Shown here piece after piece: positions 1 through 7,124 of a DNA stretch of 15,913 nucleotides. The stretch's first letter is position 1. The number at the start of each line of letters is the position of its first letter. The notes under the pieces are model-generated. The model worked only from the letters and a program-made list of their open reading frames with translations. It was not told the origin of the DNA and searched no databases. Made by a program: the position numbers and the translations under genes. The stretch comes from Caulobacteraceae bacterium (lineage in GTDB: Bacteria; Pseudomonadota; Alphaproteobacteria; Caulobacterales; Caulobacteraceae), in NCBI GenBank assembly GCA_947456005.1, contig CANGRP010000022.1, positions 1 through 15,913 of the forward strand, in the 5' to 3' direction.

Positions 1-289
1 CGGTCGAGACGATGGCGTCGATCATCCCGTACTTCACCATGTCCCGGTAGATGTGCATGCAGCCGCCGGCGCTGGTGGAACCCGCCAGGGTCAGCCAGGT
101 GGAGCAGTCATCATCCTCCAGGGACATGGACCAGATGTCGGCGGCCCGGGCGGTGTCGCGGCTGGTGAAGCTCATGCCGCGCATGGCGTCGATCACCGGG
201 CGGGCGTCATACTGGTCGATGGCCACGTGCTCGACCTTGGTCGACAGCAGCTCTTCCTTGCGGTTGGTCTTCGGGGTCTCAGCGTTCAT
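1..289 (-). CDS. Deoxyhypusine synthase-like protein, N-terminal 96 residues (partial)
   Basis: The gene starts at ATG 289 and runs off the left edge. The visible 96 residues begin MNAETPKTNRKEELLSTKVE, contain the segment GSTSAGGCMHIYRDMVKYGM, and end DAIVST. The glycine/serine-rich stretch followed by a VxxGxIDAIVST-type strand matches the NAD-binding core of the deoxyhypusine synthase family. In eukaryotes and archaea this enzyme moves an aminobutyl group from spermidine to eIF5A; bacteria lack eIF5A, and bacterial homologues have been linked to making homospermidine-type polyamines. It is the second gene after an ornithine/lysine decarboxylase, 97 bp downstream on the same strand, which supports a polyamine role. 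The catalytic lysine lies in the missing C-terminal part. The family call is fairly secure; the reaction is inferred. Confidence 0.8.
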   Translation of the reverse strand, partial: MNAETPKTNRKEELLSTKVEHVAIDQYDARPVIDAMRGMSFTSRDTARAADIWSMSLEDDDCSTWLTLAGSTSAGGCMHIYRDMVKYGMIDAIVST

Positions 290-334
290 TCTCTTCAGGT
301 CTCCGGAGAGGTGAGCGCCCGTCGGAAGGAACAG

Positions 335-366
335 GGCGCGGTCGGGACGGAGCGACCGACCGCGCC
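335..366 (-). promoter_or_regulatory. Perfect 11-bp inverted repeat between decarboxylase and DHS-like gene
   Basis: GGCGCGGTCGG (335-345) and CCGACCGCGCC (356-366) are exact reverse complements around a 10-nt loop. The stem lies 20 bp after the decarboxylase stop and 45 bp before the DHS-like start. In transcript direction it is followed by CCTGTTCCTT, which is only weakly U-rich. It could be an inefficient terminator that lowers downstream expression, or an mRNA-stabilising or attenuator stem. Confidence 0.6.
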
Positions 367-386
367 GGGTGACTTCCGGCCCCTGG

Positions 387-1640
387 CTACCTCTTCCGCC
401 GCTTGCGGCCGCGCGCCTTCGAGAACCGGACCACGTTCTGGAGGTCGCTGCGGGGCGCCGGGATGGACCGACGGGCAAGGCCGAACATCGAGGCGGCCGG
501 AGCATCCTCGCAGATCACGGCGTCGATGTCGCCGAAGCCGTTGAACCGGGTCGCCATGGTCACGCCGTAGGCGCCGAGCATGCCGATCTCGATGAAGTCG
601 CCCTCGGCCATGTCCTCGGGCAGCCAGAACGGACCTGGCATGTGATCGATGGCGTCGCAGGTCGGCCCGAAGAACCGGAACGGCCGCAGGGCGCCCTCCA
701 TTTCCCGGACCTCGCCGCCGGCCGACCGGATCGCCTTGACCGGGAAGGGCCAGCGGGCGTGCGCCGCGTCGAACAGGCCGCCATAGGCGCCGTCGTTCAG
801 GTAGAGGGCGTCGCCCTTGCGCAGTTCCACGCAGGTCAGGATGGACGACGCCTCGGCCACGAGGGCCCGGCCGGGCTCGCACCAGAGCTCGGTGGTCTCG
901 TGCACCATCATGTCTGCGAAGCCGCGCTGGATGGCGTCGAAATAGTCCTCCAGGGCCGGCGGGGTCATGCCGGGATAGATGGACGGGAAGCCGCCGCCGA
1001 CATCGACCACGTCCGCCAGGACGCCCGCGCGCACCAGGGCGCGCGAAGCCTGGGCCATGGCCGCGCTGTAGGCGGTGGGCCGCATGCACTGGCTGCCCAC
1101 GTGGAAGGAGACGCCCATCAGGTCCTGGGTCGCCCGGCGGGCGGCCAGCAGCAGGGACGGGGCCTCATGCGGGTCGACGCCGAACTTGCCGGCTAGGGAA
1201 TAGGCCGCGCCCTCGGCCTGGACAGCCAGCCGCACGATCAGGTTCAGGTCCCGGGCGCCCTCGGTGACGGCGAGGATCTTCTCCAGCTCCTCATGGGAGT
1301 CGAGGGCGAAGGTCCGCACGCCATGGTCGAAATAGGCGGCGCGGATGGCCGCCCGGCTCTTGACCGGGTGCATGAAGGCGAGCCGAGCGTCGGGCGCATG
1401 GGCGCGCACGAGCTCGATCTCGGGAACCGACGCGACGTCGAACGCGGAGACGCCGTTCTCCGAGAGGGCCTTGATGACCCACGGAGACGGATTCGCCTTC
1501 ACCGCATAGAAGACGTCGCCCTTGAAATTGTCCTGGAACCAGTGGGCCGCTAGGGCCGCCGCAGCCGGTCGCGCAATGGCGACGGGATGCTCAGGCGACC
1601 GCTCACGGACCAGGTCCAGGGGCGTATGGTACGTCTGCAC
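387..1640 (-). CDS. Ornithine/lysine decarboxylase, PLP fold type III
   Basis: A 417-residue enzyme that decarboxylates ornithine (or lysine) to putrescine (or cadaverine), the entry step of polyamine synthesis; cytoplasmic. Seen: the PLP-lysine motif FYAVKANPSP with K48, HVGSQ at 180-184, the glycine loop GGGFP at 215-219, the phosphate-binding EPGR at 255-258, and GPTCDAID at 325-332 with the catalytic cysteine C328 contributed across the dimer. The frame stays open to 1877, but upstream residues are arginine/proline-rich and unlike the family. I chose GTG 1640, which opens VQTYHTPLDLV and matches the usual family N-terminus, with a G-rich stretch just before it. The length fits bacterial eukaryotic-type ornithine decarboxylases. 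It is first in a two-gene polyamine operon. Ornithine versus lysine preference cannot be read from the sequence. Confidence 0.92.
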   Translation of the reverse strand: MQTYHTPLDLVRERSPEHPVAIARPAAAALAAHWFQDNFKGDVFYAVKANPSPWVIKALSENGVSAFDVASVPEIELVRAHAPDARLAFMHPVKSRAAIRAAYFDHGVRTFALDSHEELEKILAVTEGARDLNLIVRLAVQAEGAAYSLAGKFGVDPHEAPSLLLAARRATQDLMGVSFHVGSQCMRPTAYSAAMAQASRALVRAGVLADVVDVGGGFPSIYPGMTPPALEDYFDAIQRGFADMMVHETTELWCEPGRALVAEASSILTCVELRKGDALYLNDGAYGGLFDAAHARWPFPVKAIRSAGGEVREMEGALRPFRFFGPTCDAIDHMPGPFWLPEDMAEGDFIEIGMLGAYGVTMATRFNGFGDIDAVICEDAPAASMFGLARRSIPAPRSDLQNVVRFSKARGRKRRKR

Positions 1641-1656
1641 CTCACGCAACCCCCAA

Positions 1657-1677
1657 CGGATTGTTGAACCCAATCCG
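1657..1677 (-). promoter_or_regulatory. Hairpin just upstream of the decarboxylase start; possible leader element
   Basis: CGGATTG (1657-1663) pairs exactly with CAATCCG (1671-1677) across a 7-nt loop. It ends 17 nt before the GTG start and would sit in the 5' leader next to the ribosome-binding region. Corbino et al. (2005) described a leader RNA called speF upstream of this decarboxylase class in alphaproteobacteria. Whether this 239-bp divergent region (1641-1879) matches it needs a covariance-model search. A DNA operator is an alternative. Confidence 0.35.
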
Positions 1678-1879
1678 GCGTTAGCAGCGCTTTTGAGGAC
1701 ATCGGGTCCGCCGGAGCGGTGCGCATTAGGGCCTCGCGACCCCCATGTAAAGTGACATTTCATCCCGGGGTCGGGGCGTCGTCTGCTGCAGGCTGGACCG
1801 GCGCCGCCACGCCGTGCGAAGAAGCGCCGGGAGAGGGTCGCGGGTCGACCCCTTCGCAGAAACGGGGACAACGCCACCT

Positions 1880-2674
1880 ATGGCCGAGCAAGCGGTTCTG
1901 TCGATCCGGAACGTGTCGCGGACCTTCGGCGCCCGCCGGGCCCTCGATGATGTCTCCCTCGACGTGCAGCGCGGGGAGATGATCGCCCTTATCGGGCCTT
2001 CGGGGTCAGGAAAGTCCACCCTCCTGCGATCGATCTCGGGCCTGCAGGTGATCGACCCGGGCGCCGGGGTGATCGAGGCCTTCGGCGCTCCGGTCCAGTC
2101 CTCCGGGAAGGTGTCGTCGCGCGTCCGGGAGGCCCGAATCCGGATCGGGTTCATCTTCCAGCAGTTCAACCTGGTCGGACGCCTGTCCCTGTTCACCAAC
2201 GTGGCGCTCGGGTCGCTGGGGCGCATTCCCTTCCTGCGCGGCTTTCTCGGGGCCTGGCCCGCCGAGACCTCCGCCGCGGTGATGGCCGCTCTCGCCCGCG
2301 TCGGCGTCGCGGAGTATGCGGCGCAGAGGGCCAACACCCTGTCCGGGGGACAGCAACAGCGCGGCGCGATCGCCCGCGCGCTCGTGCAGCGGGCGAAGAT
2401 CATCCTGGCCGACGAGCCCGTCGCCTCCCTCGACCCGGTGTCAGCCCGCCGGGTGATGGAGATCCTGCGCGACCTGAACCGGACGGACGGGCTGACCCTG
2501 GTGGTGACCCTGCACCAGGTGGATTACGCCCTGCGTTATTGCGACCGCGTGGTGGCCCTCAAGGCCGGCCGCATCGTCTACGATGGACCTGCCGAAGGCC
2601 TGGACAAGGACCGTCTGATCGACATCTACGGCCCTGAATTCGAGGACGTCTTCTGGGAAGGAGCCCCGAAATGA
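1880..2674 (+). CDS. phnC: Phosphonate/phosphate-type ABC transporter ATP-binding protein PhnC
   Basis: A 264-residue ATPase that powers import through PhnE of the anion captured by PhnD; on the inner face of the cytoplasmic membrane. Seen: Walker A GPSGSGKST at 39-47, the Q-loop FIFQQFNLV with Q94, an ABC signature LSGGQQQR at 154-161, Walker B ILADEP with D178-E179, and an H-loop in TLHQVDY. The FNLVGRLSLFTNV segment after the Q-loop is typical of PhnC. The frame is open from 1814, but ATG 1880 gives the normal family start (MAEQAVLSIRNVSRTFG); a GGGGA lies 11 nt upstream. The 3' end overlaps phnD by 4 bp (ATGA), implying translational coupling. I found no convincing Pho box upstream, unlike the neighbouring phosphate genes. 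Confidence 0.93.
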   Translation: MAEQAVLSIRNVSRTFGARRALDDVSLDVQRGEMIALIGPSGSGKSTLLRSISGLQVIDPGAGVIEAFGAPVQSSGKVSSRVREARIRIGFIFQQFNLVGRLSLFTNVALGSLGRIPFLRGFLGAWPAETSAAVMAALARVGVAEYAAQRANTLSGGQQQRGAIARALVQRAKIILADEPVASLDPVSARRVMEILRDLNRTDGLTLVVTLHQVDYALRYCDRVVALKAGRIVYDGPAEGLDKDRLIDIYGPEFEDVFWEGAPK

Positions 2675-3735
2675 ACCGTATCCTCCAGGACCCCGCCCTG
2701 AATCGCCGGGGGCTCCTGACCTTCGCAGGCGCCGCGGTCCTTGCGGGCTGCAGTCCGCCGAGCCCGCCCTCAGTTGACGGCTCGACGGGGGTTCTGAAGT
2801 TCTCCATCGTGGCGCCCGAGAGCGCTTCGAGCCTGGAGTCCTTCTGGCGTCCGATCATCGCCGACATGGAGAAGGCGACAGGCCTGAAGATCGAGCCCTA
2901 CATCGGCGCCAACTACACCGCCCTGGTCGAGGCCATGCGGTTCAAGCAGACACATTTCGGTTGGTTCACCAACCTTTCGGGGCTCGAGGCCATCCGCAGG
3001 GCCGGGGGCGAGGTCTTCGCCCGCACCTTCGACCCTGGCGGCGACGACGGCTACAACTCGGTCATCCTGGTCCCGGCGGAGAGCAAGACAACGCTCGAGG
3101 ACATCCTTCGCTGCGACAAGACGCTGAACTTCGGGATCGGCGACGCCAAGTCGACCTCGGGGACCCTGGCGCCCAAGACCTACCTGTTCTCGCCCAAGGG
3201 AATCGATATCCAGACCTGCTTCAAGACGCTGAAGTCGGCCAATCACAACACCAACCTGGTCGGCGTCGCCAACGGCGTCCTGGATGCGGCCACGGGCAAC
3301 TCCACCAGCCTGCGCCTGCAGCGTGAGCGCGACGTGGAGCGTGCGGCCAAGGGCGAACCCACCCTGGGCGACAAGGTCCGGGTGGTCTGGTCTTCTCCGC
3401 GACTGCCCGAGGACCCCATCGTCTGGCGCAAGGACCTGGATCCGGCCATCAAGGAGAAGCTGAGGCAGTTCTTCCTGACCTATGCCCAGGGTGAGGGGGC
3501 CGAGGCCGAGCGGCAGCGCGGCCTTCTGGCCAAGCTCTCCATCGGCGGCTTCAAGCCGGCCGACGACAATCACCTCCTGCGGGTCCGGGAGATGGAGGCG
3601 ACCGAGAACCTCCTCCAGGCGGAACGCGGCGGGGATCCCAGCCGCATCGCCGAGGCCCGCAAGGCCCTTGAGGGGGTCAAGGCCGAAGAGGCCGCCCTTC
3701 AGGCCCGAACCGGCCAGCCGGCGGATGCGACCTGA
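2671..3735 (+). CDS. phnD: Phosphonate/phosphorus-anion substrate-binding lipoprotein PhnD
   Basis: A 354-residue periplasmic binding protein delivering a phosphonate or related anion to PhnE-PhnC. The N-terminus has twin arginines (RRGLL, R12-R13), a short hydrophobic stretch and lipobox LAGC with C27, so it is probably a membrane-anchored lipoprotein, possibly exported by Tat. Residues after 40 form the binding domain. GDAKSTSG at about 157-164 matches the serine/threonine loop that holds the phosphonate oxygens in PhnD, and H192 and Y128 fall where other ligand contacts are expected. The last 50 or so residues are charged and helical, as is common in this family. A good AAGGAG site lies 7 nt upstream of ATG 2671, which overlaps the phnC stop. 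The actual ligand (phosphonate, phosphite, or phosphate as in some actinobacterial PhnD homologues) is not determined. Confidence 0.92.
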   Translation: MNRILQDPALNRRGLLTFAGAAVLAGCSPPSPPSVDGSTGVLKFSIVAPESASSLESFWRPIIADMEKATGLKIEPYIGANYTALVEAMRFKQTHFGWFTNLSGLEAIRRAGGEVFARTFDPGGDDGYNSVILVPAESKTTLEDILRCDKTLNFGIGDAKSTSGTLAPKTYLFSPKGIDIQTCFKTLKSANHNTNLVGVANGVLDAATGNSTSLRLQRERDVERAAKGEPTLGDKVRVVWSSPRLPEDPIVWRKDLDPAIKEKLRQFFLTYAQGEGAEAERQRGLLAKLSIGGFKPADDNHLLRVREMEATENLLQAERGGDPSRIAEARKALEGVKAEEAALQARTGQPADAT

Positions 3736-3738
3736 TCG

Positions 3739-4542
3739 ATGACCCAGGCCGCGCCCATCTCCCTTGCTCCGCCGTCCAAGCCCTTTGGACAAAGGGTCTT
3801 CGACTTCGTCCTCTGGGGGGGGATCATCCTCCTCCTGATCTCCTCCTTCGGATCGGCGGAGATCGCCAAGTTCCCCCTGCTGTTCTCCAACTCCGAGAAC
3901 ATGAGGCAGTTCGCCTCCGGCTTCGTGAACCCCGACTTCTCCAACTGGCGGGACCTCATCGAGAAGATGTGGCTGACGATCCAGATGGCGATCTGGGGCA
4001 CATGCCTGGCCATCCTCTTCGCCGTGCCCATGGGCCTGCTGGGCGCACGGAACGTGACCCCCTCCTTCATCCAGCTTCCCGTCCGCCGGCTCATGGACCT
4101 GATCCGCTCCGTGCCGGACCTGGTCATCGGCACGGCCTTCCTGGTCGCCGTCGGCCTGGGCCCCTTCGCCGGCGTCATGGCCCTCGCCCTGAATACGGGT
4201 GGAGTGCTCGCCAAGCTGTTCGCCGAGGCGGTGGAGGCCATCGACAAGGGCCCTGTCGAGGGCGTGCGGGCGACGGGCGCCGCCCGACTTCAGGAGATCG
4301 TCTGGGGCGTCATCCCCCAGGTGGCGCCCCTGTGGACCTCCTACGCCCTCTACCGTTTCGAATCGAACAGCCGCAGCGCCACCGTGCTGGGGCTGATCGG
4401 CGCCGGCGGCATCGGCCAGATCCTGTTCGACAGCATGAACAGCTTCAACTACGCCCTGACCGCCGCCATTTCGATCGTCATCGTGGTCGCGGTGACCCTG
4501 ATCGACCTGCTCAGCCAGACCATACGCGCCCGCCTGCTCTGA
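3739..4542 (+). CDS. phnE: Phosphonate-type ABC transporter permease PhnE
   Basis: A 267-residue inner-membrane permease of the PhnE family. Seen: about six hydrophobic segments, the first near residues 22-42, others around 75-100 and 130-155, and the last at 240-262. The cytoplasmic coupling loop carries an EAA-type motif (EAVEAIDKGPVEGVRATGA) that docks onto PhnC. FESNSRSATVLGLIGAGGIG near 213-232 is a conserved PhnE signature. The start at ATG 3739 is 3 bp after the phnD stop, with only a weak ribosome site, so translation is probably coupled. It ends 9 bp before a Pho box serving the next gene. No C-P lyase or phosphonate hydrolase gene is present in the window. Confidence 0.92.
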   Translation: MTQAAPISLAPPSKPFGQRVFDFVLWGGIILLLISSFGSAEIAKFPLLFSNSENMRQFASGFVNPDFSNWRDLIEKMWLTIQMAIWGTCLAILFAVPMGLLGARNVTPSFIQLPVRRLMDLIRSVPDLVIGTAFLVAVGLGPFAGVMALALNTGGVLAKLFAEAVEAIDKGPVEGVRATGAARLQEIVWGVIPQVAPLWTSYALYRFESNSRSATVLGLIGAGGIGQILFDSMNSFNYALTAAISIVIVVAVTLIDLLSQTIRARLL

Positions 4543-4550
4543 CCCGGGCG

Positions 4551-4594
4551 TTGTCACGTCCCTGTCATCCAACTGTCACAGACACCACCTAGGA
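4551..4594 (+). promoter_or_regulatory. Triple Pho box and -10 region of the porin gene
   Basis: TGTCA occurs at 4552-4556, 4563-4567 and 4574-4578, exactly 11 bp apart, within TTGTCAC, CTGTCAT and CTGTCAC blocks. Tandem 11-bp repeats of CTGTCAT are the PhoB recognition pattern, PhoB replacing a normal -35 contact. CTAG at 4589-4592 lies 10 nt after the last TGTCA and is the likely -10 core. The porin GTG start follows about 50 bp later. This is the clearest Pho box in the window. Confidence 0.85.
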
Positions 4595-4640
4595 GGCGTC
4601 ACGAAAGCGTCGTAAACCTGCGTCGCACCGGAGACGCCGC

Positions 4641-5885
4641 GTGAGACCCGCCCGCCCCCTTCCACTGGCCGTGACAGGTCTGGTCCTCGCCGCCAGCCTT
4701 GCGGCGTGGGCTCCCACCACCGTGGCCGCCGAGATCGCCGGCATCCAGGTTCGGCCCAAGGGGCGTCTCCTGGTCGACTCGGTCAGTCAGGTTGCATCGC
4801 CCACCGGTGCGCCTGACGCCCGTATCGACCTGGTCCGGGTTCGCCAAGCCTTCCTCGGCCTTGACGCGAAGTTCAACGACCGCCTGGCCTTCAGGTTCGA
4901 GGGCGGCGCTTCCAACAACGACGCCTTCATCTGGGACGAGGCCGCGCTCGAATACAAGGCGAGCCCCAACCTCGTTCTGTCGGTTGGCAACCTCAAGGCC
5001 GCGGGGCTGGAGAACCTGACCTCCACCAAGGCGATTTCCTTCCTCGAGCGGGGCCCCTTTGGGGACCTCGTCACCGACCCCTTCACCAGCTCCGTCCGGG
5101 CCCGGTTCAACGCCGGCGCCGTGGTGGCGACCCTCGCGGTGCAGGGCGACACCTTTAACAACCTGGGTCTGGATTTCGACGGGACCGCCGCGCCGGGCGC
5201 CCGGGACCGGAGGGCCGCGACCGCCCGGATCGCCGGGAGCCTTCCGGCGGGCGACGGGGGGCGACTTCATCTCGGCGGCTGGGTCCGGACCCGTGACTTC
5301 GGGGATGTCGCGCCCCGCAGCTACGCCGCGCGACCTGGAACCTCGGTCGGAAAGTCCGGCGACTGGCTGGGTTCCGGCGCCCTTTCCGAGGGCGATTCGA
5401 CGGCGGCCCTTGAGGCGGCTTGGATGTCCGGGCCCTTCTGGGTGCAGGTCGAGGCGGCGAGGCTACGCGCCGACCGTAGTCCCCGCGCCGCCGCCGGGAG
5501 CGATCCGGTCATCACCGCAGGCTATGTCTTCGCGGGCTGGAACGCCGCTGGAGAGGCGCGCGGCTACGACACCCCAAGGGCCTTGGTGACGGCGCCCAAG
5601 ATACGCAGTCCTCTTTCGAAGGGCGGCCTGGGGTCCCTGGACCTGCTCATCCGATATGATTTCGCCGACCTGACCGACGTGCGCGACTCGGCTGTGACCC
5701 CGGTCGGAGTCGTGGCCGCCCGCCGGGCGGGCGACTACCGCGGCGTGACCCTCGGCGCCGTCTGGCGGCCTGAGCCCGATTACCGCATCGTGCTGAACCT
5801 CGCCGAGGCCCGGGTCGACCACGCTCCGCCTCAGGCGGACGTCAAGATCCGCCTGTTCCAGATTCGCGCCCAGTACGAGTTCTAA
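4641..5885 (+). CDS. Phosphate-selective outer-membrane porin (Porin_O_P / OprP-OprO type)
   Basis: A 414-residue outer-membrane beta-barrel thought to let phosphate or polyphosphate cross the outer membrane under phosphate limitation. Seen: a signal peptide with a hydrophobic core at about 8-24 and likely cleavage after A30 (TTVAA-EIAG); the family-typical opening IQVRPKGRLLVDSV; an arginine-rich early segment including LVRVRQAFLGLD; alternating beta-strand sequence throughout; and a C-terminal phenylalanine (QIRAQYEF), the usual outer-membrane assembly signal. The start is GTG 4641, with GGAG 7 nt upstream; no ATG fits as well. A triple Pho box lies directly upstream, independent of phnCDE, and pstS follows 110 bp later. 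Pi selectivity is inferred from family and context. Confidence 0.85.
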   Translation: MRPARPLPLAVTGLVLAASLAAWAPTTVAAEIAGIQVRPKGRLLVDSVSQVASPTGAPDARIDLVRVRQAFLGLDAKFNDRLAFRFEGGASNNDAFIWDEAALEYKASPNLVLSVGNLKAAGLENLTSTKAISFLERGPFGDLVTDPFTSSVRARFNAGAVVATLAVQGDTFNNLGLDFDGTAAPGARDRRAATARIAGSLPAGDGGRLHLGGWVRTRDFGDVAPRSYAARPGTSVGKSGDWLGSGALSEGDSTAALEAAWMSGPFWVQVEAARLRADRSPRAAAGSDPVITAGYVFAGWNAAGEARGYDTPRALVTAPKIRSPLSKGGLGSLDLLIRYDFADLTDVRDSAVTPVGVVAARRAGDYRGVTLGAVWRPEPDYRIVLNLAEARVDHAPPQADVKIRLFQIRAQYEF

Positions 5886-5887
5886 GC

Positions 5888-5926
5888 CGTCGCCAAACTG
5901 TCATATAACCCGGCTAGACAGCCGGT
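5888..5926 (+). promoter_or_regulatory. Pho box and -10 region of pstS, with a hairpin over the -10
   Basis: CTGTCAT at 5899-5905 is a consensus Pho half-site. The degenerate CCGTCGC lies exactly 11 bp upstream (5888-5894). GCTAGAC at 5914-5920 fits the Caulobacter-type -10; its CTAG begins 10 nt after TGTCA, as in the porin promoter. The -10 lies in a perfect 6-bp inverted repeat, CCGGCT (5911-5916) and AGCCGG (5921-5926), with a 4-nt loop. Confidence 0.7.
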
Positions 5927-5995
5927 CTTGTCTTCGCTCCCGCGCAGCCCGGCCGTCCTGAAGACCGGGACCTTCCGATCCAGGAGACCCGTCCC

Positions 5996-7045
5996 ATGAC
6001 CTACCGCTTACTTCCCGCCGTCGCCGTCAGCCTGGTCCTGGCCGCAGGCCTCGGCCCCGCCCCCGCTCACGCCGCCCGCGACTATGTCTGGGCCGCCGGG
6101 TCGTCGACCGTCTTCCCCTTCGCCACGCGGGTCTCCGAGCAGTTCGCCCGCAAGACCGGGATGAAGGCGCCCAAGATCGAGAGCCTGGGCACCGGCGGCG
6201 GCATCAAGCTGTTCTGCTCGGGCGTCGGCGACGGCTTCCCCGACATTGCGACCGCCTCGCGCCAGATGAAGCGCTCCGAGTTTGACGCCTGCGCCGCCAA
6301 GGGCGTGAAGGAGATCATCGAGCTGAAGATCGGCTTCGACGGCATCGTCGTCGCCCTCGACAAGGACGGTCCCGACTACGCCCTCTCTCCGAGCACGCTC
6401 TACCTCGGCCTGGCTTCCAAGGTTCTGCGTTACGGTAAGTATGAGACCAACCCCTACAAGACCTGGGCTGAGGTGGGCGCCGGCCTGCCGCGCAGTCGGA
6501 TCCTGGTGTACGGACCGCCGCCCTCCTCGGGCACCCGGGACGCCTTCGTGGAGCTGGCTATCGAGGCCGGCGCTCTCAAGTATCCGGCCAACAAGGCCCT
6601 GAAGGACAAGGACGAGAGGCGATTCAAGGAGATGGTGCATCCGCTCCGCAAGGACGGCTGGATCGACGCCGGCGAGAACGATAACGCCATCGTCCAGACC
6701 CTCACCAAGACCCCCGGGGCCATCGGAGTGTTTGGATGGTCCTTCCTCGAAGAGAATATGGACAAGGTGAAGGGCGCGCCCATGAACGGCGTCAGGCCCT
6801 CCCTCGCGTCCATTTCCGATGGTTCGTATCCCTTGTCCCGTTCACTCTTCATCTACGTGAAGAAGTCGAATCTGGGCGTGACCAAGGGCCTGCGTGAGTT
6901 CGTCGTCGAGTTCGTGTCCGACGCCGCCACCGGCCGCGGCGGCTATCTGAAGGATCGCGGGCTCATCCCCTTGCCGGCCGGACAGCATGAAGCCAACAAG
7001 ACCGCTGTCCGCACATCGACCCCCATGGCCCGACCCGCAGCCTGA
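5996..7045 (+). CDS. pstS: Periplasmic phosphate-binding protein PstS
   Basis: A 349-residue high-affinity phosphate-binding protein for the PstSCAB importer. Seen: a signal peptide (hydrophobic residues 6-20, cleavage likely after AHA at 26) and the phosphate-loop motifs of PstS: AGSSTVFPF near 34-42, GTGGGIKLFC near 62-71, a TASRQMK segment near 85, and SSGTRDAFVELA near 176. These supply the serine, threonine, arginine and aspartate contacts that grip dehydrated phosphate. AGGAG lies 9 nt before ATG 5996. It has its own Pho box and a strong terminator, so it is probably a single-gene unit. pstC, pstA and pstB are not in the window, which is common where pstS is detached from the permease operon. 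Confidence 0.93.
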   Translation: MTYRLLPAVAVSLVLAAGLGPAPAHAARDYVWAAGSSTVFPFATRVSEQFARKTGMKAPKIESLGTGGGIKLFCSGVGDGFPDIATASRQMKRSEFDACAAKGVKEIIELKIGFDGIVVALDKDGPDYALSPSTLYLGLASKVLRYGKYETNPYKTWAEVGAGLPRSRILVYGPPPSSGTRDAFVELAIEAGALKYPANKALKDKDERRFKEMVHPLRKDGWIDAGENDNAIVQTLTKTPGAIGVFGWSFLEENMDKVKGAPMNGVRPSLASISDGSYPLSRSLFIYVKKSNLGVTKGLREFVVEFVSDAATGRGGYLKDRGLIPLPAGQHEANKTAVRTSTPMARPAA

Positions 7046-7071
7046 CCCGCCGCCGTCCGCCATTGGCGCCT

Positions 7072-7108
7072 GCGCCGCAGACCTTCGGGTCTGCGGCGCT
7101 TTTCGTTT
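7072..7108 (+). terminator. Rho-independent terminator after pstS
   Basis: GCGCCGCAGACC (7072-7083) pairs perfectly with GGTCTGCGGCGC (7088-7099), a 12-bp stem closed by a C(TTCG)G tetraloop, followed by TTTTCGTTT. The stem stability, UUCG loop and T-run make this a textbook intrinsic terminator for pstS. There is no matching A-run on the other side, so it should not serve the convergent glycosyltransferase gene. Confidence 0.93.
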
Positions 7109-7124
7109 CGGTCAAATAATGGGA

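Noticed and set aside
369..1196. 275-residue plus-strand frame opposite the decarboxylase
   Set aside because: The opposite strand has all the PLP-decarboxylase motifs; this translation is compositionally biased and resembles no family I know.
1745..1758. ATGTAAAGTGACAT considered as a Pho box for phnC
   Set aside because: It contains one TGTCA on the minus strand only, with no second half-site 11 bp away in either direction and no CTAG at the expected distance.
2770..4572. 600-residue open frame on the minus strand opposite phnD and phnE
   Set aside because: The translation is low-complexity (rich in G, D, Q, E, H) with no family motif, and lies antisense to two clear transporter genes. 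It is a GC-rich shadow frame.
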